A program made the position numbers and the translations under genes. The notes under the pieces were generated by a model. That model had not been told where the DNA came from and did no database searches. It saw only the letters and a list, made by a program, of their open reading frames with translations. This document shows, piece by piece, positions 21,970 through 41,746 of a stretch of 64,000 bases of DNA. How positions within the stretch are numbered: position 1 is the stretch's first letter; each line of letters begins with the position of its first letter. The DNA comes from Bilabrum cf. latius (Eukaryota; Bigyra: Bicosoecida; Bigyra; Bicosoecida). The DNA is taken from positions 930,001-994,000 of the forward strand of contig OZ237746.1 of NCBI GenBank assembly GCA_965178125.1. Reading direction: 5' to 3'.

Positions 21970-24900
21970 TGCCATCGTGGTCGGCACGGGGAGGGGGCTC
22001 TGGGGTTGCCCCCTTTGCCTCTCTCCTTGCCTGTCACTTTGTCGAACCTCGACTGAACGGCATGGGCTTCTTGCTCTCGCAATCGGCCGGCCGCTGACTT
22101 GCTTGGCCGCGTGCCCGAGGGCTCGCTGCCAGGCCCGCCGCGGGGTCCCCGTTTGACCGGGTCGTCCGCAGCGGTTGCCCACTTGCCGTGAATCTCTTGT
22201 TTGTCGCATTCTCCCTCCTCGGCCCGCGCTAGAGTTGGCACAGAAAAGAGCTGTCCTTGCCCGCTGCTTGCCGTGGGGCGCGCAGTGTCGGATCGCAAGC
22301 TTGTCTGTCTCTAGGGAGCCGTAGGTGCAGGGTCGGTGTCACGCATCGCCTTTGACATCAACGCGGCTGGAATCGTCCCGAGGGAAGACTGCCTGCTGCG
22401 GACGTCGGGCTTGCGCGCCGGGCCTCTGCTCAGTTGTGCTGTCTACTCCACACCTTTCCAGGCTGCGGTATCCAGTACGAACCAATCCCGCTCGCTTGGC
22501 GAGTCCGTCGCTCAACCCCTGAATTCCTACCAGCTGTGCCAGTCTTTGCAGACGGCTCTTGAAGCGGTAAGAAGGGGAGTGCTCGTGGGCTCAAGCCTCG
22601 CTTGCTCGTTGCGCCGCGGATCTGTCGCTCGTCTTCTCGGTCGTCGGCTGGGCCTTTCGGTCCAGGAGTCCTGCAGAAGCACATCGCATTAGATCAACGC
22701 TGCGTCTAAAGTTGCCGCGCGCCTGGCTCAAGGCGTTGTGCTGGCGGGACAGCTCGCTTTCGCTTGCTCTCCGCCGGCTGCCGAGCCGGGTGCTGCTGCT
22801 CGCCGCGTCGGACCGCAACAGGACTCGCAGCGCTGTCCAATCAGTACGGGTTGTACTAATTAAATGGCATGCAATTCCTTTTAAGTTGTTACGGGACGCT
22901 GTCGAAGACAGTGGCGGGAGGAGGTGCCTGGTCCATCCGGGTGCCGGGCCCATTGCTGGGCGGCTCACCGGAGGCCGACTCGCCCCTCTTACAGTAGGTA
23001 AAAAATTGGCGTGTGACTCGTCAGCTGCGCAATCCTGTACATCGGTTGCAACCTGGCATTTTGGCACGCCGCAGATCGCGTACTGGGGACGCCCCAACCG
23101 GCCCGGACTTGGGCTCTCAGAATCGCGCGCTGCTATTCAGCACTCCGCAGGCCACAACGGCTTCTTTCACGCGTGCCGACGGCGTCTCATCCGCGCATAG
23201 CATGTCGCTGTACTGAAATATTGCGTTGATTGGAAGCATGCACGTTGAAGCGATTCCTACCGCGGCAAAGTAGCAACTGAAGCACCTCGTGCACCACACT
23301 TCGCCGGCCGCAGAGACTTCTCCACGACTGCACACATCGCATCGCAGCGCAACGAATGCACTCCATTCCGTTCCAATAGAATTCATATTAGATTTGCTGC
23401 GGCGCACGATCAAGATGGCTGTGAGGTTCGGCTGCAGCTTGTGCAAGACGGCATTCCAACGGCCTGCAACCAAGCAGCCGGTCACTGCTTGCACTTTCCC
23501 GGCAGATTTTCTTGTTCCAACTGTTCGGATTCCAATCTATTATACATTTAAATTGGTTTGAATGGCTTGTCACTGCCTGGTATTGTCTGTGGGCGCGGGG
23601 CTGCGAGCTCTGACCACCAGCCAGCCCTCCCGGGCCTCCGCCGCGCCCCATTGCCGAGATGAAAACGGAGCCCATGCTCTATGCAGCCGGTTCAGCCCGC
23701 AATCTATGCCCCCCTTACCTGTGGATGTGCCTCAATCCGTCCTAGCTGTCAGCAATCGAGCAGAACAGCGACCCATCGAGAGCAGGCCGTGCGCGACCGC
23801 CCGGCCGGCCCATTCCAAGCTGCGCTTCTGCGCAAAGTATGCGTGCCTAGACCGCACCACATACTTTTTCTTGCAGTATTGTTCATTCCACCTGCTCCTT
23901 GGGCTCCGACAAGACCTCCCCTCCGTCAAACCGCGAGCCCCACCCCGAGCGACAAGCAATTGCTCTACTCTGGCGGTGCAGCCGAACCAGGTCTCGAGCT
24001 TGGCCCCGCCCACACGGCCGTTCCAGGAGTTATCCGCAATCTTGCTTCTAATATGTCTAAATCATCGTCCAGGCGCCCCAAAGTTGCCTCGACCTGCCCT
24101 GCGGCCGAGATACGCGACGGATGCGGTCGCAAGGCACCTCCTCACGCAGTGAGTGCGGCAGGTACGCGCCCTTCATGGCACCATCCTTTCGGATCGCGCA
24201 CTCAAGGGCCACCCACTCTAGCTCAATCGACACCTGTGCGCTGAATATGCGGTGAGTGGGCCCCTGGGCTGCATTGCGGGGCCGGTAGTTGCCGGCGAGG
24301 CCCGAGGCAGCGGCGGTGCGACCACAGGCGGCAGAGGTGCGCCCAGACAAAGAGGAAGCGATGCATAGGATGCAGTACGCTGTCACAGGGTGTGCATAGG
24401 ATGTGATGCATGAGTAAAAACCGAGGGGGGCATTGCGCAAACGTACACTGCAATCATCGAGGCAAGAAAAAGAGAGGCCTTCATCATCGGGGCTTCCCAG
24501 CTGGTCACCCACGCTAGTACTGGCCCGACTGGTGATTGCTTAGCTTCTGAGGTCGGCAGGGCTCAGGCGGGTCCAATCACATATGAACGAAGACAGGTAA
24601 GATGCGGACATCACGTTACTCGAACCATGCAACAGGTACAGCGGCAAGCCGGGCCAGCGGTGGGGTAGGAGGGGTGGGGTGCACGTGAGCGCGACTCGTG
24701 CACAGACTGCACAGCAAGCCAATAGGCACGCATCAAGCTTTAGCGAAGCGACTAGGCTGCGCATACAGCGTGAATTGAGTACCTACGAAGAGGGCGGGAG
24801 GGGCGGCAAGGCATCGACAGCGGGTCGTAGCGAAGGGGGTCACTGGGAGGGGGACCGGGAGGGGCTGTGGCAGCGGGTAGCAGCGAAGGGGGAGGCTGAA

Positions 24901-25448
24901 GGACTAGGAGAGGCTGCGAGGGCAGTGTGCTAGCAGGCAATGCCATGGGTATGCAGTGAGGACAAGTGGTGTCAAGCCATGCGTGGGAACGTGTGGTGGG
25001 TGGTGCTGGTGCGGGTGCGGGTGCGGGTGCCGGTGCCGGTGCGGGTGCGGGTGCGGGTGTGGGAGGGATAGATTGTGGGTTGGTTGGTTACTTTGGTGGT
25101 GCCGTAAAGGCACCGGGGAGTTAGAGCGGCCCGCCGCTCAGCAGCCGGGGCGCTGAGGGGCAGAGCAGCAGGCGAGTGGCTGAAATCAATGAGTCCGAAA
25201 TTCCTCATAGTGTAGCAGTCAATCACCAGGCGAAAGAGTGCCAGGACGTGGAGGCACCTGCAGAGACCATGAGGAATGGTGTCCGAGGGTGGCTGCCGTC
25301 CGGCTGTACTCTTTCCCAACGCGTTCCAATGAAGGACCGGTTGACAAGAAGTGTGTTTGGTTGGGGTGACAGAGAATGCCCTTGGTGGAAGAGGCTGCCC
25401 GCTCTTGCTCAGCTTGCGCGTTGCAAAAAGGGTTTGCTCGTTCCTTGG
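21970..25448 (-). other. rDNA intergenic spacer, copy 2
   Basis: Same organisation as copy 1: AT-rich islands at about 22853-22890 and 23530-23557, hairpin at 23834-23867, hexamer repeat at 25008-25061. Confidence 0.9.
25008..25061. repeat. ggtgcg hexamer repeat with G-quadruplex motif, IGS copy 2
   Basis: Same nine-hexamer structure as at 15463-15516. Confidence 0.95.
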
Positions 25449-28605
<3,157 letters not shown>

Positions 28606-29152
28606 ATTTAGTATTGTGAGTTTGGTGGCGTGCTCTCGATGGGGCCTGGCCTTCGAAACTGTTTGGTGTGCTCAAGCCGCTGACGATTCTTCGCTTCGTC
28701 TCACGTTCCCAGCTTAGAAGCAAGGCATAGCCACAGCCGGATATCACTCTGCTTCCACACCAGCTAGTCACTGCGATGACGCATCCACGGCCGCTACCGC
28801 CTGGTTCGGGTGTTGAGAGCGTTGCCGCTCCCTCTGCCTCACCGTGCGGGCGTTTGGATTACCGTAAAGTTCATCACAGATCAAATCCAGCTGGCGCTTC
28901 AATTGAAGCGTCGTTCTCCGGGCGCCTCCGTTTGACCGGAAGGCGGCTGTACCGTTGCTTTAGCGGTCGCGTGATCCACAAGGAATCAGTGCGGGGCTAG
29001 AGCCAGTCTCAAAGTACTGTAGGTCCCTTCGCGCACGGCCTCGTACGCTCTCAAGACGGGCGCCAGGACTCCAGGGTCCAGCGCCGAGCGTCTCGCGAAT
29101 CCACCGGTGGGATCCCCGCGCTTGCCTTTGACAGCAGCACAGGGCGGTGAGG
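28606..29152 (-). other. ITS2, unit 2
   Basis: 547-bp spacer, same as unit 1. Confidence 0.9.
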
Positions 29153-29304
29153 GGTGTTATGGACACTCGAACAGGCATACCTATAAGGTGCAATGTGCGT
29201 TCAAAGACTTGATGATTCAGAATTCTGCAATTCGCATTACGTATCGCATTTCGCTGCGTTCTTCATCGTTACAGGAGCCAAGACATCCCTTGCTGAAGGT
29301 TGTT
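29153..29304 (-). rRNA. 5.8S rRNA: 5.8S rRNA, unit 2
   Basis: Same sequence as the 5.8S at 19608-19759. Confidence 0.95.
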
Positions 29305-29815
29305 TCTTGTTATGTATTTTGATGTCGTGGCGCGCTCGTGGCCCTTGCGGGCAGACGACCGAGCGGCAGGTGCCACTGTTTGCATGGGTGCAAAGAGCGC
29401 GATCCGCCGAGGCAGAGGGCGTTCTAGGCGTTCGAGGGTCTCCCGGCGCCGGGTGGGCCTGCGGTCAGCAGGGCTCCCCAGGCGTCAGAGCCGTCGGTTG
29501 TGTTTTCTTCCGAGAAAGAAAAGAAAGGGTTTCTTTGGGATCGCCTCCTTTGAGTCCCCCGAGAAGGGGGAAGCCCATTGGGGGTGGAGAGACCATGCGG
29601 CATTCCCAAGCCGAAGCTCGGACGGGCCTTGCTCTCTCAAGCCGTACAACGCTTAAGAAGGGGTCGCAGCCGAAGCTGCTGTGCTTGCGTTCGCAGAGCG
29701 GGTGCCTCTCCCGGCGCGCTCCCGTCTCCGGGTGCGCAGCCTGACAGATTGGCGGGTTTGTTAAGAATCGCGCAGCGCCTCCCGACAGGATCGGGGGGAC
29801 GCTGACGCTTCGCGG
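29305..29815 (-). other. ITS1, unit 2
   Basis: 511-bp spacer, same as unit 1. Confidence 0.9.
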
Positions 29816-29862
<47 letters not shown>

Positions 29863-29961
29863 ACCTTCCTCTAAATGGTAAGATTTAGCCAACTTCTCGG
29901 CCGCCTGGCAGGGCCAGAACGTCCAATCCGGAGGCTTCACCGGACCATTCAATCGGTAGGT

Positions 29962-29995
<34 letters not shown>

Positions 29996-30432
29996 ATCAA
30001 TGCGAGCTGATGACTCGCGTTTACTAGGAATTCCTCGTTGACGATTAATAATTCCAAAAATCGATCCCTATCACGACTAGTGTTCAGAGATTGCCCATGC
30101 CTATCAGCAAAGGTACAAACACTCGTTGGACTAGTCAGTGTAGCGCGCGTGCGGCCCAGAACGTCTAAGGGCATCACAGACCTGTTATTGCCCCCAACTT
30201 CCATCGACTTGACATCGATAGTCCCTCTAAGAAGATACAATACTCAGTGAGCCTGATCTACATTAGCAGGCGGGGGTCTCGTTCGTTATCGGAATCAACC
30301 AGACAAATCACTCCACCAACTAAGAACGGCCATGCACCACCACCCACAGAATCAAGAAAGAGCTTTCAATCTGTCAATCCTCATTGCGTCCGGACCTGGT
30401 AAGTTTTCCCGTGTTGAGTCAAATTAAGCCGC

Positions 30433-30491
<59 letters not shown>

Positions 30492-31514
30492 GACTCCCCC
30501 CGGAACCCAAAGACTTTGTTTTTACATACGGTGCTGATGTGCCCTGCGGCAAACACCAATCCCGAGTCGGCATGGTTTATGGTCAAGACTACGAGGGTAT
30601 CTAATCCTCTTCGCTCCCCTGACTTTCGTTCTTGATTAATGAAAACGCCCTTGGCAGACGCTTTCGCAGCAGTTTCTCTTCAGCAAATCCAAGAATTTCA
30701 CCTCTGACTGCTGAATAGAAATGCCCCCGATCGTCCCTATTAATCATTACCGCTGGATGCAAACCAACAACATCACAGACAGTCCTATGTTATTATTCCA
30801 TGCTAAGGTATTCAGGCTAGGCCTGCTTGGAACACTCTAATTTTTTCACAGTAAAAGCGCCTTTCGGCGGGGCGGGCAGAGTCGCCGCTGAGCGGCAGAC
30901 TCAAATCCCAGACATTCAACTACGAGCTTTTTAACTGCAACAACATGTGGATAGGCTACTGGAGCTGGAATTACCGCGGCTGCTGGCACCAGACTTGCCC
31001 TCCAGTGGGTACTCACGTAGGGGTTTAAATTACGCCCATTCCAACAAAGAATCCAAAAGGATCCCTATCGGTATTGCTTGTCACTACTTCCCTGGGTTAG
31101 GATTGAGTAATTTTCGCGCCTGCTGCCTTCCTTGGAAGTGGTAGCCGTTTCTCAGGCTCCCTCTCCGGAGTCGAACCCTAATTCTCCGTTAGGCGTTACA
31201 GCCACGGGAGTCCAATACACTCCCGTCGACAGCTGATGCCGCAGAAACTTGAATGAATCATCGTTACACGATCCGTTCAGTTATTATGACTCACCTTCAG
31301 TGAAGGTACAATCTAATAAATACGTCCATCCCTACGGTCAGGAGTTTTCGCATGTATTAGCTCTAGAATTGCTACGGTTATCCATGTAGTAATACTCTCA
31401 AGTAAACTATAACTGATATAATGAGCCGTTCGCAGTTTCGCCTTACGGCTGAACTTAGACATGCATGGCTTAATCTTTGAGACGAGCCTATTCATCCGGC
31501 AGGATCAACCGGGT
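29816..31514 (-). rRNA. 18S rRNA: 18S rRNA, unit 2 (complete)
   Basis: 1699-nt copy; has C at 30252 where unit 1 has A at 20707. All the 18S landmarks of unit 1 are present. Confidence 0.98.
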
Positions 31515-34500
31515 TGCCATCGTGGTCGGCACGGGGAGGGGGCTCTGGGGTTGCCCCCTTTGCCTCTCTCCTTGCCTGTCACTTTGTCGAACCTCGACTG
31601 AACGGCATGGGCTTCTTGCTCTCGCAATCGGCCGGCCGCTGACTTGCTTGGCCGCGTGCCCGAGGGCTCGCTGCCAGGCCCGCCGCGGGGTCCCCGTTTG
31701 ACCGGGTCGTCCGCAGCGGTTGCCCACTTGCCGTGAATCTCTTGTTTGTCGCATTCTCCCTCCTCGGCCCGCGCTAGAGTTGGCACAGAAAAGAGCTGTC
31801 CTTGCCCGCTGCTTGCCGTGGGGCGCGCAGTGTCGGATCGCAAGCTTGTCTGTCTCTAGGGAGCCGTAGGTGCAGGGTCGGTGTCACGCATCGCCTTTGA
31901 CATCAACGCGGCTGGAATCGTCCCGAGGGAAGACTGCCTGCTGCGGACGTCGGGCTTGCGCGCCGGGCCTCTGCTCAGTTGTGCTGTCTACTCCACACCT
32001 TTCCAGGCTGCGGTATCCAGTACGAACCAATCCCGCTCGCTTGGCGAGTCCGTCGCTCAACCCCTGAATTCCTACCAGCTGTGCCAGTCTTTGCAGACGG
32101 CTCTTGAAGCGGTAAGAAGGGGAGTGCTCGTGGGCTCAAGCCTCGCTTGCTCGTTGCGCCGCGGATCTGTCGCTCGTCTTCTCGGTCGTCGGCTGGGCCT
32201 TTCGGTCCAGGAGTCCTGCAGAAGCACATCGCATTAGATCAACGCTGCGTCTAAAGTTGCCGCGCGCCTGGCTCAAGGCGTTGTGCTGGCGGGACAGCTC
32301 GCTTTCGCTTGCTCTCCGCCGGCTGCCGAGCCGGGTGCTGCTGCTCGCCGCGTCGGACCGCAACAGGACTCGCAGCGCTGTCCAATCAGTACGGGTTGTA
32401 CTAATTAAATGGCATGCAATTCCTTTTAAGTTGTTACGGGACGCTGTCGAAGACAGTGGCGGGAGGAGGTGCCTGGTCCATCCGGGTGCCGGGCCCATTG
32501 CTGGGCGGCTCACCGGAGGCCGACTCGCCCCTCTTACAGTAGGTAAAAAATTGGCGTGTGACTCGTCAGCTGCGCAATCCTGTACATCGGTTGCAACCTG
32601 GCATTTTGGCACGCCGCAGATCGCGTACTGGGGACGCCCCAACCGGCCCGGACTTGGGCTCTCAGAATCGCGCGCTGCTATTCAGCACTCCGCAGGCCAC
32701 AACGGCTTCTTTCACGCGTGCCGACGGCGTCTCATCCGCGCATAGCATGTCGCTGTACTGAAATATTGCGTTGATTGGAAGCATGCACGTTGAAGCGATT
32801 CCTACCGCGGCAAAGTAGCAACTGAAGCACCTCGTGCACCACACTTCGCCGGCCGCAGAGACTTCTCCACGACTGCACACATCGCATCGCAGCGCAACGA
32901 ATGCACTCCATTCCGTTCCAATAGAATTCATATTAGATTTGCTGCGGCGCACGATCAAGATGGCTGTGAGGTTCGGCTGCAGCTTGTGCAAGACGGCATT
33001 CCAACGGCCTGCAACCAAGCAGCCGGTCACTGCTTGCACTTTCCCGGCAGATTTTCTTGTTCCAACTGTTCGGATTCCAATCTATTATACATTTAAATTG
33101 GTTTGAATGGCTTGTCACTGCCTGGTATTGTCTGTGGGCGCGGGGCTGCGAGCTCTGACCACCAGCCAGCCCTCCCGGGCCTCCGCCGCGCCCCATTGCC
33201 GAGATGAAAACGGAGCCCATGCTCTATGCAGCCGGTTCAGCCCGCAATCTATGCCCCCCTTACCTGTGGATGTGCCTCAATCCGTCCTAGCTGTCAGCAA
33301 TCGAGCAGAACAGCGACCCATCGAGAGCAGGCCGTGCGCGACCGCCCGGCCGGCCCATTCCAAGCTGCGCTTCTGCGCAAAGTATGCGTGCCTAGACCGC
33401 ACCACATACTTTTTCTTGCAGTATTGTTCATTCCACCTGCTCCTTGGGCTCCGACAAGACCTCCCCTCCGTCAAACCGCGAGCCCCACCCCGAGCGACAA
33501 GCAATTGCTCTACTCTGGCGGTGCAGCCGAACCAGGTCTCGAGCTTGGCCCCGCCCACACGGCCGTTCCAGGAGTTATCCGCAATCTTGCTTCTAATATG
33601 TCTAAATCATCGTCCAGGCGCCCCAAAGTTGCCTCGACCTGCCCTGCGGCCGAGATACGCGACGGATGCGGTCGCAAGGCACCTCCTCACGCAGTGAGTG
33701 CGGCAGGTACGCGCCCTTCATGGCACCATCCTTTCGGATCGCGCACTCAAGGGCCACCCACTCTAGCTCAATCGACACCTGTGCGCTGAATATGCGGTGA
33801 GTGGGCCCCTGGGCTGCATTGCGGGGCCGGTAGTTGCCGGCGAGGCCCGAGGCAGCGGCGGTGCGACCACAGGCGGCAGAGGTGCGCCCAGACAAAGAGG
33901 AAGCGATGCATAGGATGCAGTACGCTGTCACAGGGTGTGCATAGGATGTGATGCATGAGTAAAAACCGAGGGGGGCATTGCGCAAACGTACACTGCAATC
34001 ATCGAGGCAAGAAAAAGAGAGGCCTTCATCATCGGGGCTTCCCAGCTGGTCACCCACGCTAGTACTGGCCCGACTGGTGATTGCTTAGCTTCTGAGGTCG
34101 GCAGGGCTCAGGCGGGTCCAATCACATATGAACGAAGACAGGTAAGATGCGGACATCACGTTACTCGAACCATGCAACAGGTACAGCGGCAAGCCGGGCC
34201 AGCGGTGGGGTAGGAGGGGTGGGGTGCACGTGAGCGCGACTCGTGCACAGACTGCACAGCAAGCCAATAGGCACGCATCAAGCTTTAGCGAAGCGACTAG
34301 GCTGCGCATACAGCGTGAATTGAGTACCTACGAAGAGGGCGGGAGGGGCGGCAAGGCATCGACAGCGGGTCGTAGCGAAGGGGGTCACTGGGAGGGGGAC
34401 CGGGAGGGGCTGTGGCAGCGGGTAGCAGCGAAGGGGGAGGCTGAAGGACTAGGAGAGGCTGCGAGGGCAGTGTGCTAGCAGGCAATGCCATGGGTATGCA

Positions 34501-34993
34501 GTGAGGACAAGTGGTGTCAAGCCATGCGTGGGAACGTGTGGTGGGTGGTGCTGGTGCGGGTGCGGGTGCGGGTGCCGGTGCCGGTGCGGGTGCGGGTGCG
34601 GGTGTGGGAGGGATAGATTGTGGGTTGGTTGGTTACTTTGGTGGTGCCGTAAAGGCACCGGGGAGTTAGAGCGGCCCGCCGCTCAGCAGCCGGGGCGCTG
34701 AGGGGCAGAGCAGCAGGCGAGTGGCTGAAATCAATGAGTCCGAAATTCCTCATAGTGTAGCAGTCAATCACCAGGCGAAAGAGTGCCAGGACGTGGAGGC
34801 ACCTGCAGAGACCATGAGGAATGGTGTCCGAGGGTGGCTGCCGTCCGGCTGTACTCTTTCCCAACGCGTTCCAATGAAGGACCGGTTGACAAGAAGTGTG
34901 TTTGGTTGGGGTGACAGAGAATGCCCTTGGTGGAAGAGGCTGCCCGCTCTTGCTCAGCTTGCGCGTTGCAAAAAGGGTTTGCTCGTTCCTTGG
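31515..34993 (-). other. rDNA intergenic spacer, copy 3
   Basis: 3479 bp; hairpin at 33379-33412, hexamer repeat at 34553-34606. No difference from copies 1 and 2 noticed. Confidence 0.9.
34553..34606. repeat. ggtgcg hexamer repeat with G-quadruplex motif, IGS copy 3
   Basis: Same nine-hexamer structure as in the other spacers. Confidence 0.95.
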
Positions 34994-38150
<3,157 letters not shown>

Positions 38151-38697
38151 ATTTAGTATTGTGAGTTTGGTGGCGTGCTCTCGATGGGGCCTGGCCTTCG
38201 AAACTGTTTGGTGTGCTCAAGCCGCTGACGATTCTTCGCTTCGTCTCACGTTCCCAGCTTAGAAGCAAGGCATAGCCACAGCCGGATATCACTCTGCTTC
38301 CACACCAGCTAGTCACTGCGATGACGCATCCACGGCCGCTACCGCCTGGTTCGGGTGTTGAGAGCGTTGCCGCTCCCTCTGCCTCACCGTGCGGGCGTTT
38401 GGATTACCGTAAAGTTCATCACAGATCAAATCCAGCTGGCGCTTCAATTGAAGCGTCGTTCTCCGGGCGCCTCCGTTTGACCGGAAGGCGGCTGTACCGT
38501 TGCTTTAGCGGTCGCGTGATCCACAAGGAATCAGTGCGGGGCTAGAGCCAGTCTCAAAGTACTGTAGGTCCCTTCGCGCACGGCCTCGTACGCTCTCAAG
38601 ACGGGCGCCAGGACTCCAGGGTCCAGCGCCGAGCGTCTCGCGAATCCACCGGTGGGATCCCCGCGCTTGCCTTTGACAGCAGCACAGGGCGGTGAGG
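38151..38697 (-). other. ITS2, unit 3
   Basis: 547-bp spacer between 5.8S and 28S. Confidence 0.9.
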
Positions 38698-38849
38698 GGT
38701 GTTATGGACACTCGAACAGGCATACCTATAAGGTGCAATGTGCGTTCAAAGACTTGATGATTCAGAATTCTGCAATTCGCATTACGTATCGCATTTCGCT
38801 GCGTTCTTCATCGTTACAGGAGCCAAGACATCCCTTGCTGAAGGTTGTT
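38698..38849 (-). rRNA. 5.8S rRNA: 5.8S rRNA, unit 3
   Basis: Third copy in this contig, same sequence as the first two. Confidence 0.95.
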
Positions 38850-39360
38850 TCTTGTTATGTATTTTGATGTCGTGGCGCGCTCGTGGCCCTTGCGGGCAGA
38901 CGACCGAGCGGCAGGTGCCACTGTTTGCATGGGTGCAAAGAGCGCGATCCGCCGAGGCAGAGGGCGTTCTAGGCGTTCGAGGGTCTCCCGGCGCCGGGTG
39001 GGCCTGCGGTCAGCAGGGCTCCCCAGGCGTCAGAGCCGTCGGTTGTGTTTTCTTCCGAGAAAGAAAAGAAAGGGTTTCTTTGGGATCGCCTCCTTTGAGT
39101 CCCCCGAGAAGGGGGAAGCCCATTGGGGGTGGAGAGACCATGCGGCATTCCCAAGCCGAAGCTCGGACGGGCCTTGCTCTCTCAAGCCGTACAACGCTTA
39201 AGAAGGGGTCGCAGCCGAAGCTGCTGTGCTTGCGTTCGCAGAGCGGGTGCCTCTCCCGGCGCGCTCCCGTCTCCGGGTGCGCAGCCTGACAGATTGGCGG
39301 GTTTGTTAAGAATCGCGCAGCGCCTCCCGACAGGATCGGGGGGACGCTGACGCTTCGCGG
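38850..39360 (-). other. ITS1, unit 3
   Basis: 511-bp spacer between 18S and 5.8S. Confidence 0.9.
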
Positions 39361-39407
<47 letters not shown>

Positions 39408-39506
39408 ACCTTCCTCTAAATGGTAAGATTTAGCCAACTTCTCGGCCGCCTGGCAGGGCCAGAACGTCCAATCCGGAGGCTTCACCGGACCATTCAATCG
39501 GTAGGT

Positions 39507-39540
<34 letters not shown>

Positions 39541-39977
39541 ATCAATGCGAGCTGATGACTCGCGTTTACTAGGAATTCCTCGTTGACGATTAATAATTCC
39601 AAAAATCGATCCCTATCACGACTAGTGTTCAGAGATTGCCCATGCCTATCAGCAAAGGTACAAACACTCGTTGGACTAGTCAGTGTAGCGCGCGTGCGGC
39701 CCAGAACGTCTAAGGGCATCACAGACCTGTTATTGCCCCCAACTTCCATCGACTTGACATCGATAGTCCCTCTAAGAAGATACAATACTCAGTGAGCCTG
39801 ATCTACATTAGCAGGCGGGGGTCTCGTTCGTTATCGGAATCAACCAGACAAATCACTCCACCAACTAAGAACGGCCATGCACCACCACCCACAGAATCAA
39901 GAAAGAGCTTTCAATCTGTCAATCCTCATTGCGTCCGGACCTGGTAAGTTTTCCCGTGTTGAGTCAAATTAAGCCGC

Positions 39978-40036
<59 letters not shown>

Positions 40037-40835
40037 GACTCCCCCCGGAACCCAAAGACTTTGTTTTTACATACGGTGCTGATGTGCCCTGCGGCAAACA
40101 CCAATCCCGAGTCGGCATGGTTTATGGTCAAGACTACGAGGGTATCTAATCCTCTTCGCTCCCCTGACTTTCGTTCTTGATTAATGAAAACGCCCTTGGC
40201 AGACGCTTTCGCAGCAGTTTCTCTTCAGCAAATCCAAGAATTTCACCTCTGACTGCTGAATAGAAATGCCCCCGATCGTCCCTATTAATCATTACCGCTG
40301 GATGCAAACCAACAACATCACAGACAGTCCTATGTTATTATTCCATGCTAAGGTATTCAGGCTAGGCCTGCTTGGAACACTCTAATTTTTTCACAGTAAA
40401 AGCGCCTTTCGGCGGGGCGGGCAGAGTCGCCGCTGAGCGGCAGACTCAAATCCCAGACATTCAACTACGAGCTTTTTAACTGCAACAACATGTGGATAGG
40501 CTACTGGAGCTGGAATTACCGCGGCTGCTGGCACCAGACTTGCCCTCCAGTGGGTACTCACGTAGGGGTTTAAATTACGCCCATTCCAACAAAGAATCCA
40601 AAAGGATCCCTATCGGTATTGCTTGTCACTACTTCCCTGGGTTAGGATTGAGTAATTTTCGCGCCTGCTGCCTTCCTTGGAAGTGGTAGCCGTTTCTCAG
40701 GCTCCCTCTCCGGAGTCGAACCCTAATTCTCCGTTAGGCGTTACAGCCACGGGAGTCCAATACACTCCCGTCGACAGCTGATGCCGCAGAAACTTGAATG
40801 AATCATCGTTACACGATCCGTTCAGTTATTATGAC
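39361..40835 (-). rRNA. 18S rRNA: 18S rRNA, unit 3, 3' part (5' end lost in gap)
   Basis: 1475 nt from the 3' end of 18S; the first 224 nt are missing because the contig stops at 40835. The break point is the exact complement of the fragment 12201-12424: together they would make one full gene. Confidence 0.97.
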
Positions 40836-41035
40836 NNNNNNNNNNNNNNNNNNNNNNNNNNNNNNNNNNNNNNNNNNNNNNNNNNNNNNNNNNNNNNNNN
40901 NNNNNNNNNNNNNNNNNNNNNNNNNNNNNNNNNNNNNNNNNNNNNNNNNNNNNNNNNNNNNNNNNNNNNNNNNNNNNNNNNNNNNNNNNNNNNNNNNNNN
41001 NNNNNNNNNNNNNNNNNNNNNNNNNNNNNNNNNNN
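40836..41035. other. assembly gap (200 N)
   Basis: Second placeholder gap of exactly 200 N. The left side stops inside 18S and the right side resumes in ITS1 just before the 18S 3' end of another unit. A minimum of ~8.0 kb (18S 5' end, IGS, 28S, ITS2, 5.8S, most of ITS1) is missing. Confidence 0.97.
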
Positions 41036-41070
41036 CCCGACAGGATCGGGGGGACGCTGACGCTTCGCGG
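41036..41070 (-). other. ITS1 fragment, unit 4
   Basis: Only the 35 bp adjoining the 18S 3' end remain; the rest is in the gap. Confidence 0.85.
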
Positions 41071-41117
<47 letters not shown>

Positions 41118-41216
41118 ACCTTCCTCTAAATGGTAAGATTTAGCCAACTTCTCGGCCGCCTGGCAGGGCCAGAACGTCCAATCCGGAGGCTTCACCGGAC
41201 CATTCAATCGGTAGGT

Positions 41217-41250
<34 letters not shown>

Positions 41251-41687
41251 ATCAATGCGAGCTGATGACTCGCGTTTACTAGGAATTCCTCGTTGACGAT
41301 TAATAATTCCAAAAATCGATCCCTATCACGACTAGTGTTCAGAGATTGCCCATGCCTATCAGCAAAGGTACAAACACTCGTTGGACTAGTCAGTGTAGCG
41401 CGCGTGCGGCCCAGAACGTCTAAGGGCATCACAGACCTGTTATTGCCCCCAACTTCCATCGACTTGACATCGATAGTCCCTCTAAGAAGATACAATACTC
41501 AGTGAGCCTGATCTACATTAGCAGGCGGGGGTCTCGTTCGTTATCGGAATCAACCAGACAAATCACTCCACCAACTAAGAACGGCCATGCACCACCACCC
41601 ACAGAATCAAGAAAGAGCTTTCAATCTGTCAATCCTCATTGCGTCCGGACCTGGTAAGTTTTCCCGTGTTGAGTCAAATTAAGCCGC

Positions 41688-41746
<59 letters not shown>

